Below, one piece after another: positions 1 through 7,835 of a stretch of DNA of 64,000 nucleotides. How positions within the stretch are numbered: the first letter of the stretch is position 1; each line of letters opens with the position of its first letter. This stretch comes from Candidatus Nitrosopumilus sp. Its GTDB lineage: Archaea > Thermoproteota > Nitrososphaeria > Nitrososphaerales > Nitrosopumilaceae. The notes beneath the pieces were generated by a model that was not told the origin of the DNA, made no database searches, and saw nothing but the letters and a program-made list of their open reading frames with translations. The position numbers were made by a program, and so were the translations under genes. The stretch lies in assembly GCA_003331425.1 (NCBI GenBank), contig QOOS01000001.1, positions 124,001-188,000 of the forward strand. Reading direction: 5' to 3'.

Positions 1-497
1 TTGAAATAGAATGTAAAACAGGATTAGGAGATGTTTTAGCATCATATCATGGTGGATTTGAAATTAGAGATAAACCAGGGGCACCAGGAATTGGACATGT
101 TCAAAAAATTAATTTAAATAAAATTTCTATAATCATGATATGTTTTTCTCCAATTTCGACAAGTAAATTTATCAAAGAAAGATTATCACAAATTAATGGT
201 CTTGGTGGAAAAATGGTTGATGAATTATTGGAATCAAAGAATTATGAACATTTTCAAGAAATGTCTTTAGAATTTGCAAAATATGTAAATGTAATGACAC
301 CCAGAATGCAAAAAGTGGTTGATGAGTTATCAAATAATAATATTAAATGTGGTATCGCATTATTTGGGGAAACAATTTTTTCAATGATTCCAAAAGAAAA
401 AGAAGGTAATGTTTTAAAAATTTTAGAAAAATTTTCTGATGGAATAATTATAAAATCAAAATTAGATGATGTAGGTGCTAGAATTCTTAATAATTAA
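1..497 (+). CDS. Pantoate kinase, C-terminal part (5' end outside window)
   Basis: Phosphorylates pantoate to 4-phosphopantoate in the archaeal CoA pathway, using a GHMP-family kinase fold. The reading frame is already open at base 3 and runs without a stop to 497, so the gene starts before the window; the first in-window ATG (135) is internal. The stretch TGLGDVLASYHGGFEIRDKP near the left edge matches the conserved central part of archaeal pantoate kinases. It is followed after 5 bp by phosphopantothenate synthetase, PanB and CoaBC, which makes the assignment firm. About the last 165 residues are visible. Confidence 0.88.
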   Translation, partial: EIECKTGLGDVLASYHGGFEIRDKPGAPGIGHVQKINLNKISIIMICFSPISTSKFIKERLSQINGLGGKMVDELLESKNYEHFQEMSLEFAKYVNVMTPRMQKVVDELSNNNIKCGIALFGETIFSMIPKEKEGNVLKILEKFSDGIIIKSKLDDVGARILNN

Positions 498-502
498 AAA
501 AT

Positions 503-1243
503 ATGACTACAATTCCTAAATCACATCCAAGATTAAATTCTCTTTTAATTCGTGAAAAATTAGTAAATGGATTTGATAACAATTTAGTTGCTAAGGAAGG
601 ACTTTTGGCTCACGGACGAGGTGAGGCATTTGATTATCTTATAGGTGAAAAAACTTCAAAATCCGCTAAAGAAGCAATAAAAGCTGCTGCAATTATGCTC
701 AAAAATGCAAAAAATTCAGTCATTTCAGTTAATGGAAATTTTGCTGCCTTGTGTCCAAAAGAAATTGTTGAATTAGCAAAAAATACAGATTCAAAAATTG
801 AAGTAAATTTATTTTATTCAACTGAAAAACGTAAAAAGGCAATTACTGAGATTTTAAAAAAATCAGGATCAAAGGAAATTTTTGGATTAAATAAGAAATC
901 ATCTGTTAAATTATCAGGAATTGATAGTGCACGAAGGATTGTTGATAAAAATGGAATATTTTCAGCAGATGTTGTATTAGTTCCATTAGAAGATGGTGAT
1001 AGAACGATTGCATTAAAAAAAGCAAAAAAGAAGATCATAACATTTGATTTAAATCCACTCTCAAGAACTGCTCAAACAGCAGACATTACAGTAGTAGATA
1101 ATGTAACACGTGCAATGAAATTACTTGTAAAAGAATCAAAGAAGAGTATAGGGCGAAATTCTAAATACAATAATAAAAAAAATCTTCAAGTATCAATTTT
1201 AGAAATTAAAAAAAATTTAGAGAGACAAGCAAAAAATGTATAA
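503..1243 (+). CDS. 4-phosphopantoate--beta-alanine ligase (phosphopantothenate synthetase)
   Basis: Joins 4-phosphopantoate and beta-alanine with ATP to give 4'-phosphopantothenate; with pantoate kinase it replaces the bacterial PanC/CoaA steps. The 246-residue protein is full length for the DUF137 family: it opens with HPRLNSLLIREKLV, has the LLAHGRGEAFDYL block near residue 35, and carries DLNPLSRTAQTADITVVDNVTRA near residue 190, a family signature around the nucleotide site. It lies 5 bp after pantoate kinase and overlaps panB by 8 bp, so translation is probably coupled. Confidence 0.93.
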   Translation: MTTIPKSHPRLNSLLIREKLVNGFDNNLVAKEGLLAHGRGEAFDYLIGEKTSKSAKEAIKAAAIMLKNAKNSVISVNGNFAALCPKEIVELAKNTDSKIEVNLFYSTEKRKKAITEILKKSGSKEIFGLNKKSSVKLSGIDSARRIVDKNGIFSADVVLVPLEDGDRTIALKKAKKKIITFDLNPLSRTAQTADITVVDNVTRAMKLLVKESKKSIGRNSKYNNKKNLQVSILEIKKNLERQAKNV

Positions 1244-2051
1244 AAATATTCAAAATATTTTAGAGATGAAAGATAAAGAGAAGATTACTGTTTTAACTGG
1301 ATATGATTCAACAATGGTTACATTATGTGATCAAGTTGATATAATTTTAGTTGGAGATAGTGCAGGAATGGTTATGTTGGGATATGAAGATACTTCTTCA
1401 GTTACTATGGAAGATATGATTAGATTTACAACTGCTGCAAAAAATGGAAGGAAAAATTCATTGATTGTTTCAGATTTACCAATTAATTCATACAAAACTG
1501 AAAAGGATGCAATTAGAAATTCATTAAAACTAATTGAAGCTGGTGCAGATGCTGTGAAATTAGAAGGTGGAAAAGAAATTGCAAAAATAATTAAATCAAT
1601 AACAGAAGCAAAAATTCCTGTCATGGGTCATTTAGGATTATTACCACAAACTGCTCAAAAATATACAGTTCAAGGAAAAACAAAACAGAGTGCAATTGAA
1701 TTAATTGAAGATGCAAAAATAATTACAGAATCAGGCGTATTTAGCATAGTTTTAGAGATGGTTTCCAGTCAAGTTGCAAGAATAATTACAGAAAAAATTT
1801 CTGTCCCTACAATAGGAATTGGTTCTGGAAAATTTTGTGATGGACAAGTTTTAGTTGTTCATGACATGTTAGGATTATTTGAAAAAATTAAACCTAAATT
1901 TGCAAAAAGATATCTATCTTTATCTGATGAAATAAGAAATGCCGTGAAATCATATGCAACAGAAGTTAAAGAAGAGAAATTTCCGTCTATTGAACACGAA
2001 TTTCAAATGGATGAATCAGAATATACTAAACTGAGGGAACATATTGACTAA
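1236..2051 (+). CDS. panB: 3-methyl-2-oxobutanoate hydroxymethyltransferase PanB
   Basis: Transfers a hydroxymethyl group from methylene-tetrahydrofolate (or the archaeal equivalent) to 2-oxoisovalerate, the first committed step of pantoate synthesis. The TIM-barrel protein of 271 residues is of usual length. The metal and catalytic residues expected for PanB are visible: D41 in VGDSAG, D80 in SDLP, E110 in KLEGG and E174 in LEMV. The start overlaps the end of the upstream synthetase by 8 bp and the end overlaps coaBC by 8 bp. Its place inside the CoA gene run supports one operon. Confidence 0.96.
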   Translation: MYKNIQNILEMKDKEKITVLTGYDSTMVTLCDQVDIILVGDSAGMVMLGYEDTSSVTMEDMIRFTTAAKNGRKNSLIVSDLPINSYKTEKDAIRNSLKLIEAGADAVKLEGGKEIAKIIKSITEAKIPVMGHLGLLPQTAQKYTVQGKTKQSAIELIEDAKIITESGVFSIVLEMVSSQVARIITEKISVPTIGIGSGKFCDGQVLVVHDMLGLFEKIKPKFAKRYLSLSDEIRNAVKSYATEVKEEKFPSIEHEFQMDESEYTKLREHID

Positions 2052-3282
2052 AAAAGAATTAGAACATCCATCATTAGACATAGTTGAATCAAAAGGAACA
2101 GAACTTTCTGGCAAAAAAATTGTTTTATGTGTTGCTGGAAGTGTTGCAGCTTACAAATCAATTGAATTAGCAAGATTACTAATGAGACATGGTGCTAAAG
2201 TTACATGTGTAATGAGTGGTGCTTCAACAAAAATGATTCAGCCAGATTACATGAAATGGGCTACAGGAAATGATGTAATTACAAAATTAACAGGCAAATT
2301 AGAACACATCAATATTGCAGATTATAAAAAATCAGATCTAATTATTGTTTATCCGGCAACTGCCAATACATTAGGAAAACTTGCAAATGGTATTGATGAT
2401 ACACCAATTTCAACAGTACTAACAGTAGGATTTGGATCTAAAACACCAATCCTAATGGCTTTAGCAATGCATGCATCAATGTATGAAAATGCTGCAGTTA
2501 AAAAAAATATTTCATTTCTAAAAAATAAAATAAATTTCATTACACCAAACATGATTGAAGGAAAGGCAAAAGCATCAGAACCAGAAGAAGTTCTTGATTA
2601 TGTTTTAAAGAAATTTGGGTTATCATCAAAATTACACGGCAAAAAAATCTTGATGACTGCTGGACCAACAATTGAACAAATTGATCCTATAAGGGCAATA
2701 ACAAACCAAAGCTCAGGTAAAACAGGAGTAAGTTTAGCAAAGGAATTAGTTTCTTCAGGTGCAAAAGTCACATTTGTTTACGGACCAGGGAATGAAAAAC
2801 CACCAAAAGGTGCCAAAATTATCAATGTTGTGACAAGTAAAGAAATGCACACTGCAGTAAAAAAAGAATTGAAAAATAAATTTGATATTGTGATTATGGC
2901 TGCTGCAATATCAGATTACGTTCCAAAAAATCCTAGTAAAAAGAAAATTAAAAGCTCAAATACAAACCTCGTAATTAATCTCAAAAAAGCACCTAAAATT
3001 ATTGATGATGTCAAAAAAATGCAGAAAAATGTTCTACTTGTTGGTTTTAAAGCTGAAACAAATGTTACAAATATTCAATTAATTAAATCAGCAAAAAGAA
3101 AATTAAAAGAATCAGCATCAGATTTAATCATAGCTAATGATATCGGAACAAAACGATACAAAAAAAATTCTCAAAATAATCAAATTATAGTCGTAGATTC
3201 AAAAAGAAGCATTGTATCAGGTTGGATGAAAAAAGAAAAAATTGCAAAAATTATAAAAAAACAAATTGAATTAAAATTATAA
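2044..3282 (+). CDS. coaBC: Bifunctional phosphopantothenoylcysteine decarboxylase / phosphopantothenate--cysteine ligase
   Basis: Carries out the two CoA steps that turn phosphopantothenate and cysteine into 4'-phosphopantetheine. The N-terminal flavoprotein half has CVAGSVAAYKS, the active-site His in LEHINIADY, the PATANTLGKLANG substrate motif and a Met-containing AMHASMYEN loop. The ligase half begins near residue 200 with GKKILMTAGPTIEQIDPIR and includes AAAISDYVP. At 412 residues it is full length. The likely start is TTG at 2044, inside the panB end. The stop overlaps the next ATG. Confidence 0.95.
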   Translation: MTKKELEHPSLDIVESKGTELSGKKIVLCVAGSVAAYKSIELARLLMRHGAKVTCVMSGASTKMIQPDYMKWATGNDVITKLTGKLEHINIADYKKSDLIIVYPATANTLGKLANGIDDTPISTVLTVGFGSKTPILMALAMHASMYENAAVKKNISFLKNKINFITPNMIEGKAKASEPEEVLDYVLKKFGLSSKLHGKKILMTAGPTIEQIDPIRAITNQSSGKTGVSLAKELVSSGAKVTFVYGPGNEKPPKGAKIINVVTSKEMHTAVKKELKNKFDIVIMAAAISDYVPKNPSKKKIKSSNTNLVINLKKAPKIIDDVKKMQKNVLLVGFKAETNVTNIQLIKSAKRKLKESASDLIIANDIGTKRYKKNSQNNQIIVVDSKRSIVSGWMKKEKIAKIIKKQIELKL

Positions 3283-4124
3283 TGAAAAAAATTCATTCAA
3301 AATATAAGCAAAGAAATATGAAAATTTGGAACGAGGTTGCTCCAAGATACCATAAGAGATGGGCAAGTGTGAATAAAGGTCCATTTCAAAGTACAAAAAA
3401 ATTAATTGATATTGTAAAAATTGATAAAAAAAATTTGGTATTAGATGTTGCATGCGGAACAGGAGTAGTAACAAAGCAAATACAAAAAAAAATCGGCAAG
3501 TCTGGATATGTAGTAGGAATTGACACATCAACTACTGCAATTAAAATTGCAAAAAAATGGAATGAAAATAATAATTTAGATTTCATTAATACCGATGCAG
3601 AGAATTTTGCTTTTTCAAAAAAATTTGATATTATAACTTGCCAATATGCACTATTTTTTTTTCCTAATGCAGAAAAAGCATTAAAAAATATGAAAAATAG
3701 TCTCAAAAAATCTGGCAAAATAGGAATTTCAGTTCATGGAAGTAAAGATAATGTACCATTTTTTAGTAGTATTTTAGATTCAGCAGTAAAATACATTCCA
3801 GATTATGTTCCACCAGGGACACCAGATTTAGACCGATTTGGAAATAAAACTGCATTAAAATCAATTGTTAAGAAAGCTGGATTTTCAAACATTGTGGTAA
3901 AAGAATTTATTTTTAATTACAATCCAGGAAAATTTGAAGATTACTGGAAGAATTACATAAAATACATTGCACAACCTCTAAAAGAAAAACTAAATGCACT
4001 GGAATATTCCAAACGCAAAGAATTTAGAAATTCTGTAAAAGAGAATACACTCCAATATACAAAAAAGAATGGTGAAATCATTTTTCCCTGGCAAGTTTTA
4101 ATTTTAACTGCTAAAAATAATTAA
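3282..4124 (+). CDS. Class I SAM-dependent methyltransferase
   Basis: A UbiE/Methyltransf_11-type enzyme of 280 residues. Motif I (VLDVACGTGVV) is near residue 50, the acidic end of beta-2 (VVGIDTS) follows, and the motif IV region is DIITCQYALFFFPNAEKAL. The substrate cannot be told from sequence. It starts on the last base of the coaBC stop codon, so it is translated with the CoA genes, but no known CoA step needs a methyltransferase; the link may be only transcriptional. Confidence 0.85.
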   Translation: MKKIHSKYKQRNMKIWNEVAPRYHKRWASVNKGPFQSTKKLIDIVKIDKKNLVLDVACGTGVVTKQIQKKIGKSGYVVGIDTSTTAIKIAKKWNENNNLDFINTDAENFAFSKKFDIITCQYALFFFPNAEKALKNMKNSLKKSGKIGISVHGSKDNVPFFSSILDSAVKYIPDYVPPGTPDLDRFGNKTALKSIVKKAGFSNIVVKEFIFNYNPGKFEDYWKNYIKYIAQPLKEKLNALEYSKRKEFRNSVKENTLQYTKKNGEIIFPWQVLILTAKNN

Positions 4125-4210
4125 GATTTTTAGAAATTTCTCTAGTTTATTTATTGAATGTACCAATTTACTATTATTCTAATTAATGTAATTTACTTTA
4201 ACCGATCATA

Positions 4211-4260
4211 GTGATGAGAAGGACAGGAGTCATTTTAGTACCTTTACCTCTTCTCATTAC
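4211..4260. repeat. Imperfect inverted repeat (possible RNA hairpin)
   Basis: GTGATGAGAAG at 4211-4221 pairs with CTTCTCATTAC at 4250-4260, with one G-U pair and a 28-nt loop. It lies between the convergent methyltransferase gene and a small minus-strand gene. The arms are longer than usual for this compact genome. It could be a terminator shared by the two genes or a short structured RNA; nothing in the sequence decides this. Confidence 0.5.
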
Positions 4261-4269
4261 TTCCCTATC

Positions 4270-4461
4270 TTAATTAGAATTAATAAAAACTCTAGAATTA
4301 GATATCGTTATCATTTCTACTGCTTTAATTGACATATTTTCTTTTTTAGAAATATCTATAATTTCTTTAGTGTGTTCATCCTGAAGATGTTTTAGAAATT
4401 CACTTTCTTCAATATTATTTTGTTTATAATTACATGTAGTAAAAATGCAGTTAAAATTCAA
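4270..4461 (-). CDS. Small C2H2-like protein, related in layout to DUF1059
   Basis: A 63-residue protein of unknown function. It has a Cys pair near the N-terminus (CIFTTC) and a His pair (HLQDEH) about 18 residues later, a pattern that could bind one metal ion. The same C...C...H...EH layout occurs in the DUF1059 protein encoded divergently from 4590, so the two may be distant paralogues. Codon use is like the neighbours. The open frame is short and rests mainly on this resemblance. Confidence 0.6.
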   Translation of the reverse strand: MNFNCIFTTCNYKQNNIEESEFLKHLQDEHTKEIIDISKKENMSIKAVEMITISNSRVFINSN

Positions 4462-4589
4462 TAATAGTAATAATTTTTTTCTAGTAAAAAAAGTCTACAT
4501 AAAATTAAGCTTTGAAAAACAGATAATTTCTTAAATCTAGGCATAAAAATTGGCGAATTTCCTAAATAAGCGTAAAAAATTACAAAATT

Positions 4590-4766
4590 ATGACAAAATC
4601 AATTAGTTGTAAAGATGCTGGAAAAAATTGTAGTTGGTCAGCATCAGCTGAAAGTGTAGAAGAATTAATGTCTCAAGTAACAGAACATGTCTTAGCAGAA
4701 CATAAAGAAATTGAATTAAATTCAGACAGTATTACAAGTATCAAATCATTAATCAAAGACAATTGA
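4590..4766 (+). CDS. DUF1059-family small protein
   Basis: A 58-residue protein with the DUF1059 pattern: CKDAGKNCSWSASAESVEEL, then HVLAEH and a short helical tail. The function of the family is unknown; it is common as tiny stand-alone genes in archaea and actinobacteria. ATG at 4590 is the only reasonable start, and the frame closes with TGA at 4764. It is divergent from the 63-residue protein at 4270-4461, with a 128-bp shared upstream region that probably holds both promoters. Confidence 0.82.
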   Translation: MTKSISCKDAGKNCSWSASAESVEELMSQVTEHVLAEHKEIELNSDSITSIKSLIKDN

Positions 4767-4847
4767 TTCATAATATTCGTAAAAAAATTGGCATAATCAG
4801 TTTAGTTAATAATAACTTTAGATTTATGATAACTTACAGGGATTAAG

Positions 4848-5333
4848 ATGGGTAAAAAAGATAAAAAAGAAGAACAAAAGCCAAAAAAGAATAATCTAAA
4901 AGCTTTTCTTAAAAAAAGAGCTCCACTATATCTTGCAGGAATTGCGTTAATTGTTATTAGTGCAAACGGTGTTTTATCAGAAAAGCATCTAGATAATTTT
5001 TTAATTGATCTTTCAGAGGAGGAACAAATTGTAGTAGATATTTTAATGCAATACAATGGTCCCAACGAATCAGGGTTAAATGTAAAAGATGCGATTGAAA
5101 ATAAAATAAATGAAGAATATCCTAATATGAAAATATTTGATGACAGAAATACTAGAATACATGTAGTCGTAACAAATATCAATTTAGAAGAATATCAAGT
5201 CATATTAAATTTCAAATCGGATAAAGGTAATGATATTAATTATGATTGGAATGTGAATATAGATTCTAAAGAAATTAAATCAAATAACCCTGAATCAAAA
5301 TATATCATAAACATAGTAGATTTTTACGATTAG
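4848..5333 (+). CDS. Hypothetical protein with one N-terminal membrane anchor
   Basis: A 161-residue protein not assigned to a family. A very basic Lys-rich head (about 25 residues) is followed by one hydrophobic helix (APLYLAGIALIVISANGVL), then a mixed alpha/beta region of about 110 residues rich in Asn and Asp. The positive head favours an inside N-terminus with the rest outside the membrane. It converges on the M24 peptidase gene, 2 bp away. Confidence 0.75.
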   Translation: MGKKDKKEEQKPKKNNLKAFLKKRAPLYLAGIALIVISANGVLSEKHLDNFLIDLSEEEQIVVDILMQYNGPNESGLNVKDAIENKINEEYPNMKIFDDRNTRIHVVVTNINLEEYQVILNFKSDKGNDINYDWNVNIDSKEIKSNNPESKYIINIVDFYD

Positions 5334-5335
5334 AT

Positions 5336-6400
5336 TTAGATTGTTAGTAGATCTTTTGTAAATTTATGCATTACAATTGGTTTATTCTTTACAATAAGAG
5401 AATCTTCTATTCGAATTCCAAATTTATTTTCAATATAGATACCAGGTTCTACAGTAATGGCCATATTTTCTTTTAATTTAGTATTACTTCGATAAGAAAC
5501 AGTTGGAAACTCATGTACTTCTAATCCAATTCCATGTCCAGTTGAATGAATAAAATATTTGCCATAATTTTTTTCTTCAATGTATTTTCTACATGCATCA
5601 TCAACATCTTTACAATCAACATTTAGTTTTACAGATTTGAGACCAAGTTTTTGTGATTCTTTTACAATTTCATATGCCTCATTAGCTTGTGAAGAAATTT
5701 TTCCTAATGCAAAAGTTCTAGTCGCATCTGAAACATAACCTTTGTATCTTAATGTTAGATCTGTAACAACAAGATCACCTTTTTTGAATTTACGTTGACT
5801 TACCTGTGCATGAGGTAATGCCCCATTTGGACCTCCAGCAATAATTAATGGATTAAGGGTTGATTTGTAACCAGTATCAAACATTTCCTGCTCCATAGCA
5901 TATGTCATCAAAATTGTTTGTAATTCTGATTCTTTTTGTCCAACTTTCATTTTTTTAGAACAAATTTCAAACATTTCATCAATAATTTTAGAAGCTCTTT
6001 TTAAGATCTTAATTTCTTTTTCATCTTTTATAATTCGAGCATTGTAAAATGGTTCTGTAGAAGACGTAATATTTGAAATTGATTTTTTTAAGCTAATCAT
6101 TGTAGAGTAGTCCTTGCAATCAGTACAAACATGATTTTTCTTTATTTTGTCTATAAGAGTAGAAATTAATCCAGATCCACGTTCCGCAGTAATCACATCA
6201 CAATCTTCAGACTCATCTTTTGCTCTACCAACTTCAAGTTCTGGAGCAATAATGGTTGTTTTTCCATTTTTTTCCAATAATCCTATGGCCTCTCCCCAAA
6301 AACCAGTCATATAGAAGAGATTTTCAGGCTCAAATGTTACTAAAGTATCACAATCTATCTTTTTAGCATGTTTTAGAAGATTTTTTCTTCGTTGTTTCAT
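5336..6400 (-). CDS. M24-family metallopeptidase (Xaa-Pro aminopeptidase type)
   Basis: Cytoplasmic dinuclear-metal peptidase that probably releases N-terminal residues before proline or splits Xaa-Pro dipeptides. The 354-residue protein has an N-terminal creatinase-like domain and a pita-bread catalytic domain from about residue 130. The metal ligands are visible in order: Asp in VVTDLTLRY and in SDATRTF, His in HSTGHGIGLEVHE, Glu in VEPGIY and Glu in RIEDS. The exact substrate (PepQ or PepP like) cannot be separated. It converges tail-to-tail with the gene ending at 5333. Confidence 0.92.
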   Translation of the reverse strand: MKQRRKNLLKHAKKIDCDTLVTFEPENLFYMTGFWGEAIGLLEKNGKTTIIAPELEVGRAKDESEDCDVITAERGSGLISTLIDKIKKNHVCTDCKDYSTMISLKKSISNITSSTEPFYNARIIKDEKEIKILKRASKIIDEMFEICSKKMKVGQKESELQTILMTYAMEQEMFDTGYKSTLNPLIIAGGPNGALPHAQVSQRKFKKGDLVVTDLTLRYKGYVSDATRTFALGKISSQANEAYEIVKESQKLGLKSVKLNVDCKDVDDACRKYIEEKNYGKYFIHSTGHGIGLEVHEFPTVSYRSNTKLKENMAITVEPGIYIENKFGIRIEDSLIVKNKPIVMHKFTKDLLTI

Positions 6401-6472
6401 AACAGAATATTATATTTTCTCAATTTATGTATGATGCAAAGTTTGTATAAGGAAATTTGAAAAAATATTATC

Positions 6473-7483
6473 GTGACTGAAGAAAAGAAAAAGAAAGTTG
6501 TTGCATTACTTTCTGGTGGTTTAGACAGTCAACTTGCAATTAAAATGATGCAAGAACAAGGTTTTGATGTTTCTGCAGTTGCAATAAAAACTCCGTTTTG
6601 TGATTTTGATTGTGGAAGAGGATGCGGATTTGAAATTAGAGAAAGAGCTGATGACCTGGATGTAAATCTAAAAACTGTTTATCTAGGTGATGAGTATATT
6701 GAAATGTTAAAAAAACCAAAACACGGGATTGGTGCTGGATTTAATCCATGTATTGATTGTAGATCTATGATGTTTGATGCTGCAAAAAAACACATGGAGG
6801 ATATTGGTGCAGAATTTATTATTTCTGGTGAAGTGTTAGGACAAAGACCAATGAGTCAACATGCACCAGCATTACGTACAATTGAAAAAGAATCAGATTT
6901 GGTTGGAAAGATAGTAAGACCACTATCTGCTGCATTATTACCAGAAACAATTCCTGAAAAAGATGGTTTAATCAAAAGAGAAAATCTTGGAATAATTGAA
7001 GGAAGAACAAGAAGAAACCAATTAGATATGGCAAAAAAATATGGGATTGAAAATCCACCAAATGCTGGAGGTGGTTGTTTGTTAACAGAACCACAATTTG
7101 GAATTAAAGCTAAAGATTTGTTTGAACATAAAAAAAATCCAACAATAAATGATATTGATTTATTAAAAATTGGAAGACATTTCAGATTAGATGAAGAAAC
7201 AAAATTTGTTGTTGGAAGAAATAAAGATGAAAATGAAATGATAAAAGCAATTGCATTACCAGATGACATATTACTGGAGGCTAAAGATTTTGTTGGACCT
7301 GTTTCAATTTTACGTGGAGCAAATTTAAAAAAACATCTTGAATTTGCATCATCAGTAACTTTGAGATATTCAGATGCACCAAATGATAAAACAGCAATTG
7401 TTTCTATCAAACAAAGCGATTCAGTTAAAGAAATAATTACAGAAACTGCAAAAGAAGAATCATATATTCAATTTAGAATGTAG
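6473..7483 (+). CDS. PP-loop ATPase of the tRNA-thiolation (MnmA/ThiI-like) group
   Basis: Probably activates a tRNA uridine with ATP for sulfur insertion. The PP-loop SGGLDSQLA is near residue 15. Three closely spaced Cys (CDFDCGRGC) and a CIDC pair near residue 95 follow; these could serve in sulfur transfer or hold a metal or Fe-S centre. The C-terminal part has NAGGGCLLTEPQF and GRHFRLDEETKFVVGRNKDEN. The 336-residue length and domain order fit a widespread archaeal/bacterial family often labelled tRNA 2-thiouridylase-like, but the target base is not established. The start is GTG at 6473. Confidence 0.8.
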   Translation: MTEEKKKKVVALLSGGLDSQLAIKMMQEQGFDVSAVAIKTPFCDFDCGRGCGFEIRERADDLDVNLKTVYLGDEYIEMLKKPKHGIGAGFNPCIDCRSMMFDAAKKHMEDIGAEFIISGEVLGQRPMSQHAPALRTIEKESDLVGKIVRPLSAALLPETIPEKDGLIKRENLGIIEGRTRRNQLDMAKKYGIENPPNAGGGCLLTEPQFGIKAKDLFEHKKNPTINDIDLLKIGRHFRLDEETKFVVGRNKDENEMIKAIALPDDILLEAKDFVGPVSILRGANLKKHLEFASSVTLRYSDAPNDKTAIVSIKQSDSVKEIITETAKEESYIQFRM

Positions 7484-7556
7484 GCGTGAAAAATTCAAAA
7501 AATTAGTTAAAACTAAGGAAGAGTTTTTGAGGGAGTAGATCTCATTTTTAATTATC

Positions 7557-7835
7557 ATGCAGAAGCAAGAAAACCCTACATATCTCAAAGCAATTACAAT
7601 TAGAGACAGTAGTGATGTACATTCGATTAAAGAAGATATCAAAAAAGGAATAATTTTGATACTTAGAGTCACACCATTGGCACAAAAGGATGTGGATCAA
7701 TTACGAAAAGTCGTAGAAGAATTGTATTCAATTGCTAAAACAGCTGATGCAGATATTGCAAGATTAGGTGAAGAAAGAATAATTGTTACTCCATCTAGTA
7801 TAAAGATCTGGAAACCAGAATACGATTTAAAATAA
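7557..7835 (+). CDS. sepF: SepF-like protein (DUF552)
   Basis: Archaeal SepF anchors FtsZ to the membrane and polymerises at the division site. The 92-residue protein is mostly the SepF core: ILILRVTPLAQKDVDQLRKVVEEL, ADIARLGEERIIVTPSSIKI. The N-terminus is short and polar (MQKQENPTYLKA), so a classical amphipathic membrane-targeting helix is not obvious. No ftsZ lies in the window. The stop overlaps the tail of the convergent aCPSF1 gene by 9 bp. Confidence 0.85.
   Translation: MQKQENPTYLKAITIRDSSDVHSIKEDIKKGIILILRVTPLAQKDVDQLRKVVEELYSIAKTADADIARLGEERIIVTPSSIKIWKPEYDLK

Noticed and set aside
4211-4260. C/D box guide RNA candidate beginning with GTGATGA
   Set aside because: No CTGA D box or D' box is found at proper distance downstream.
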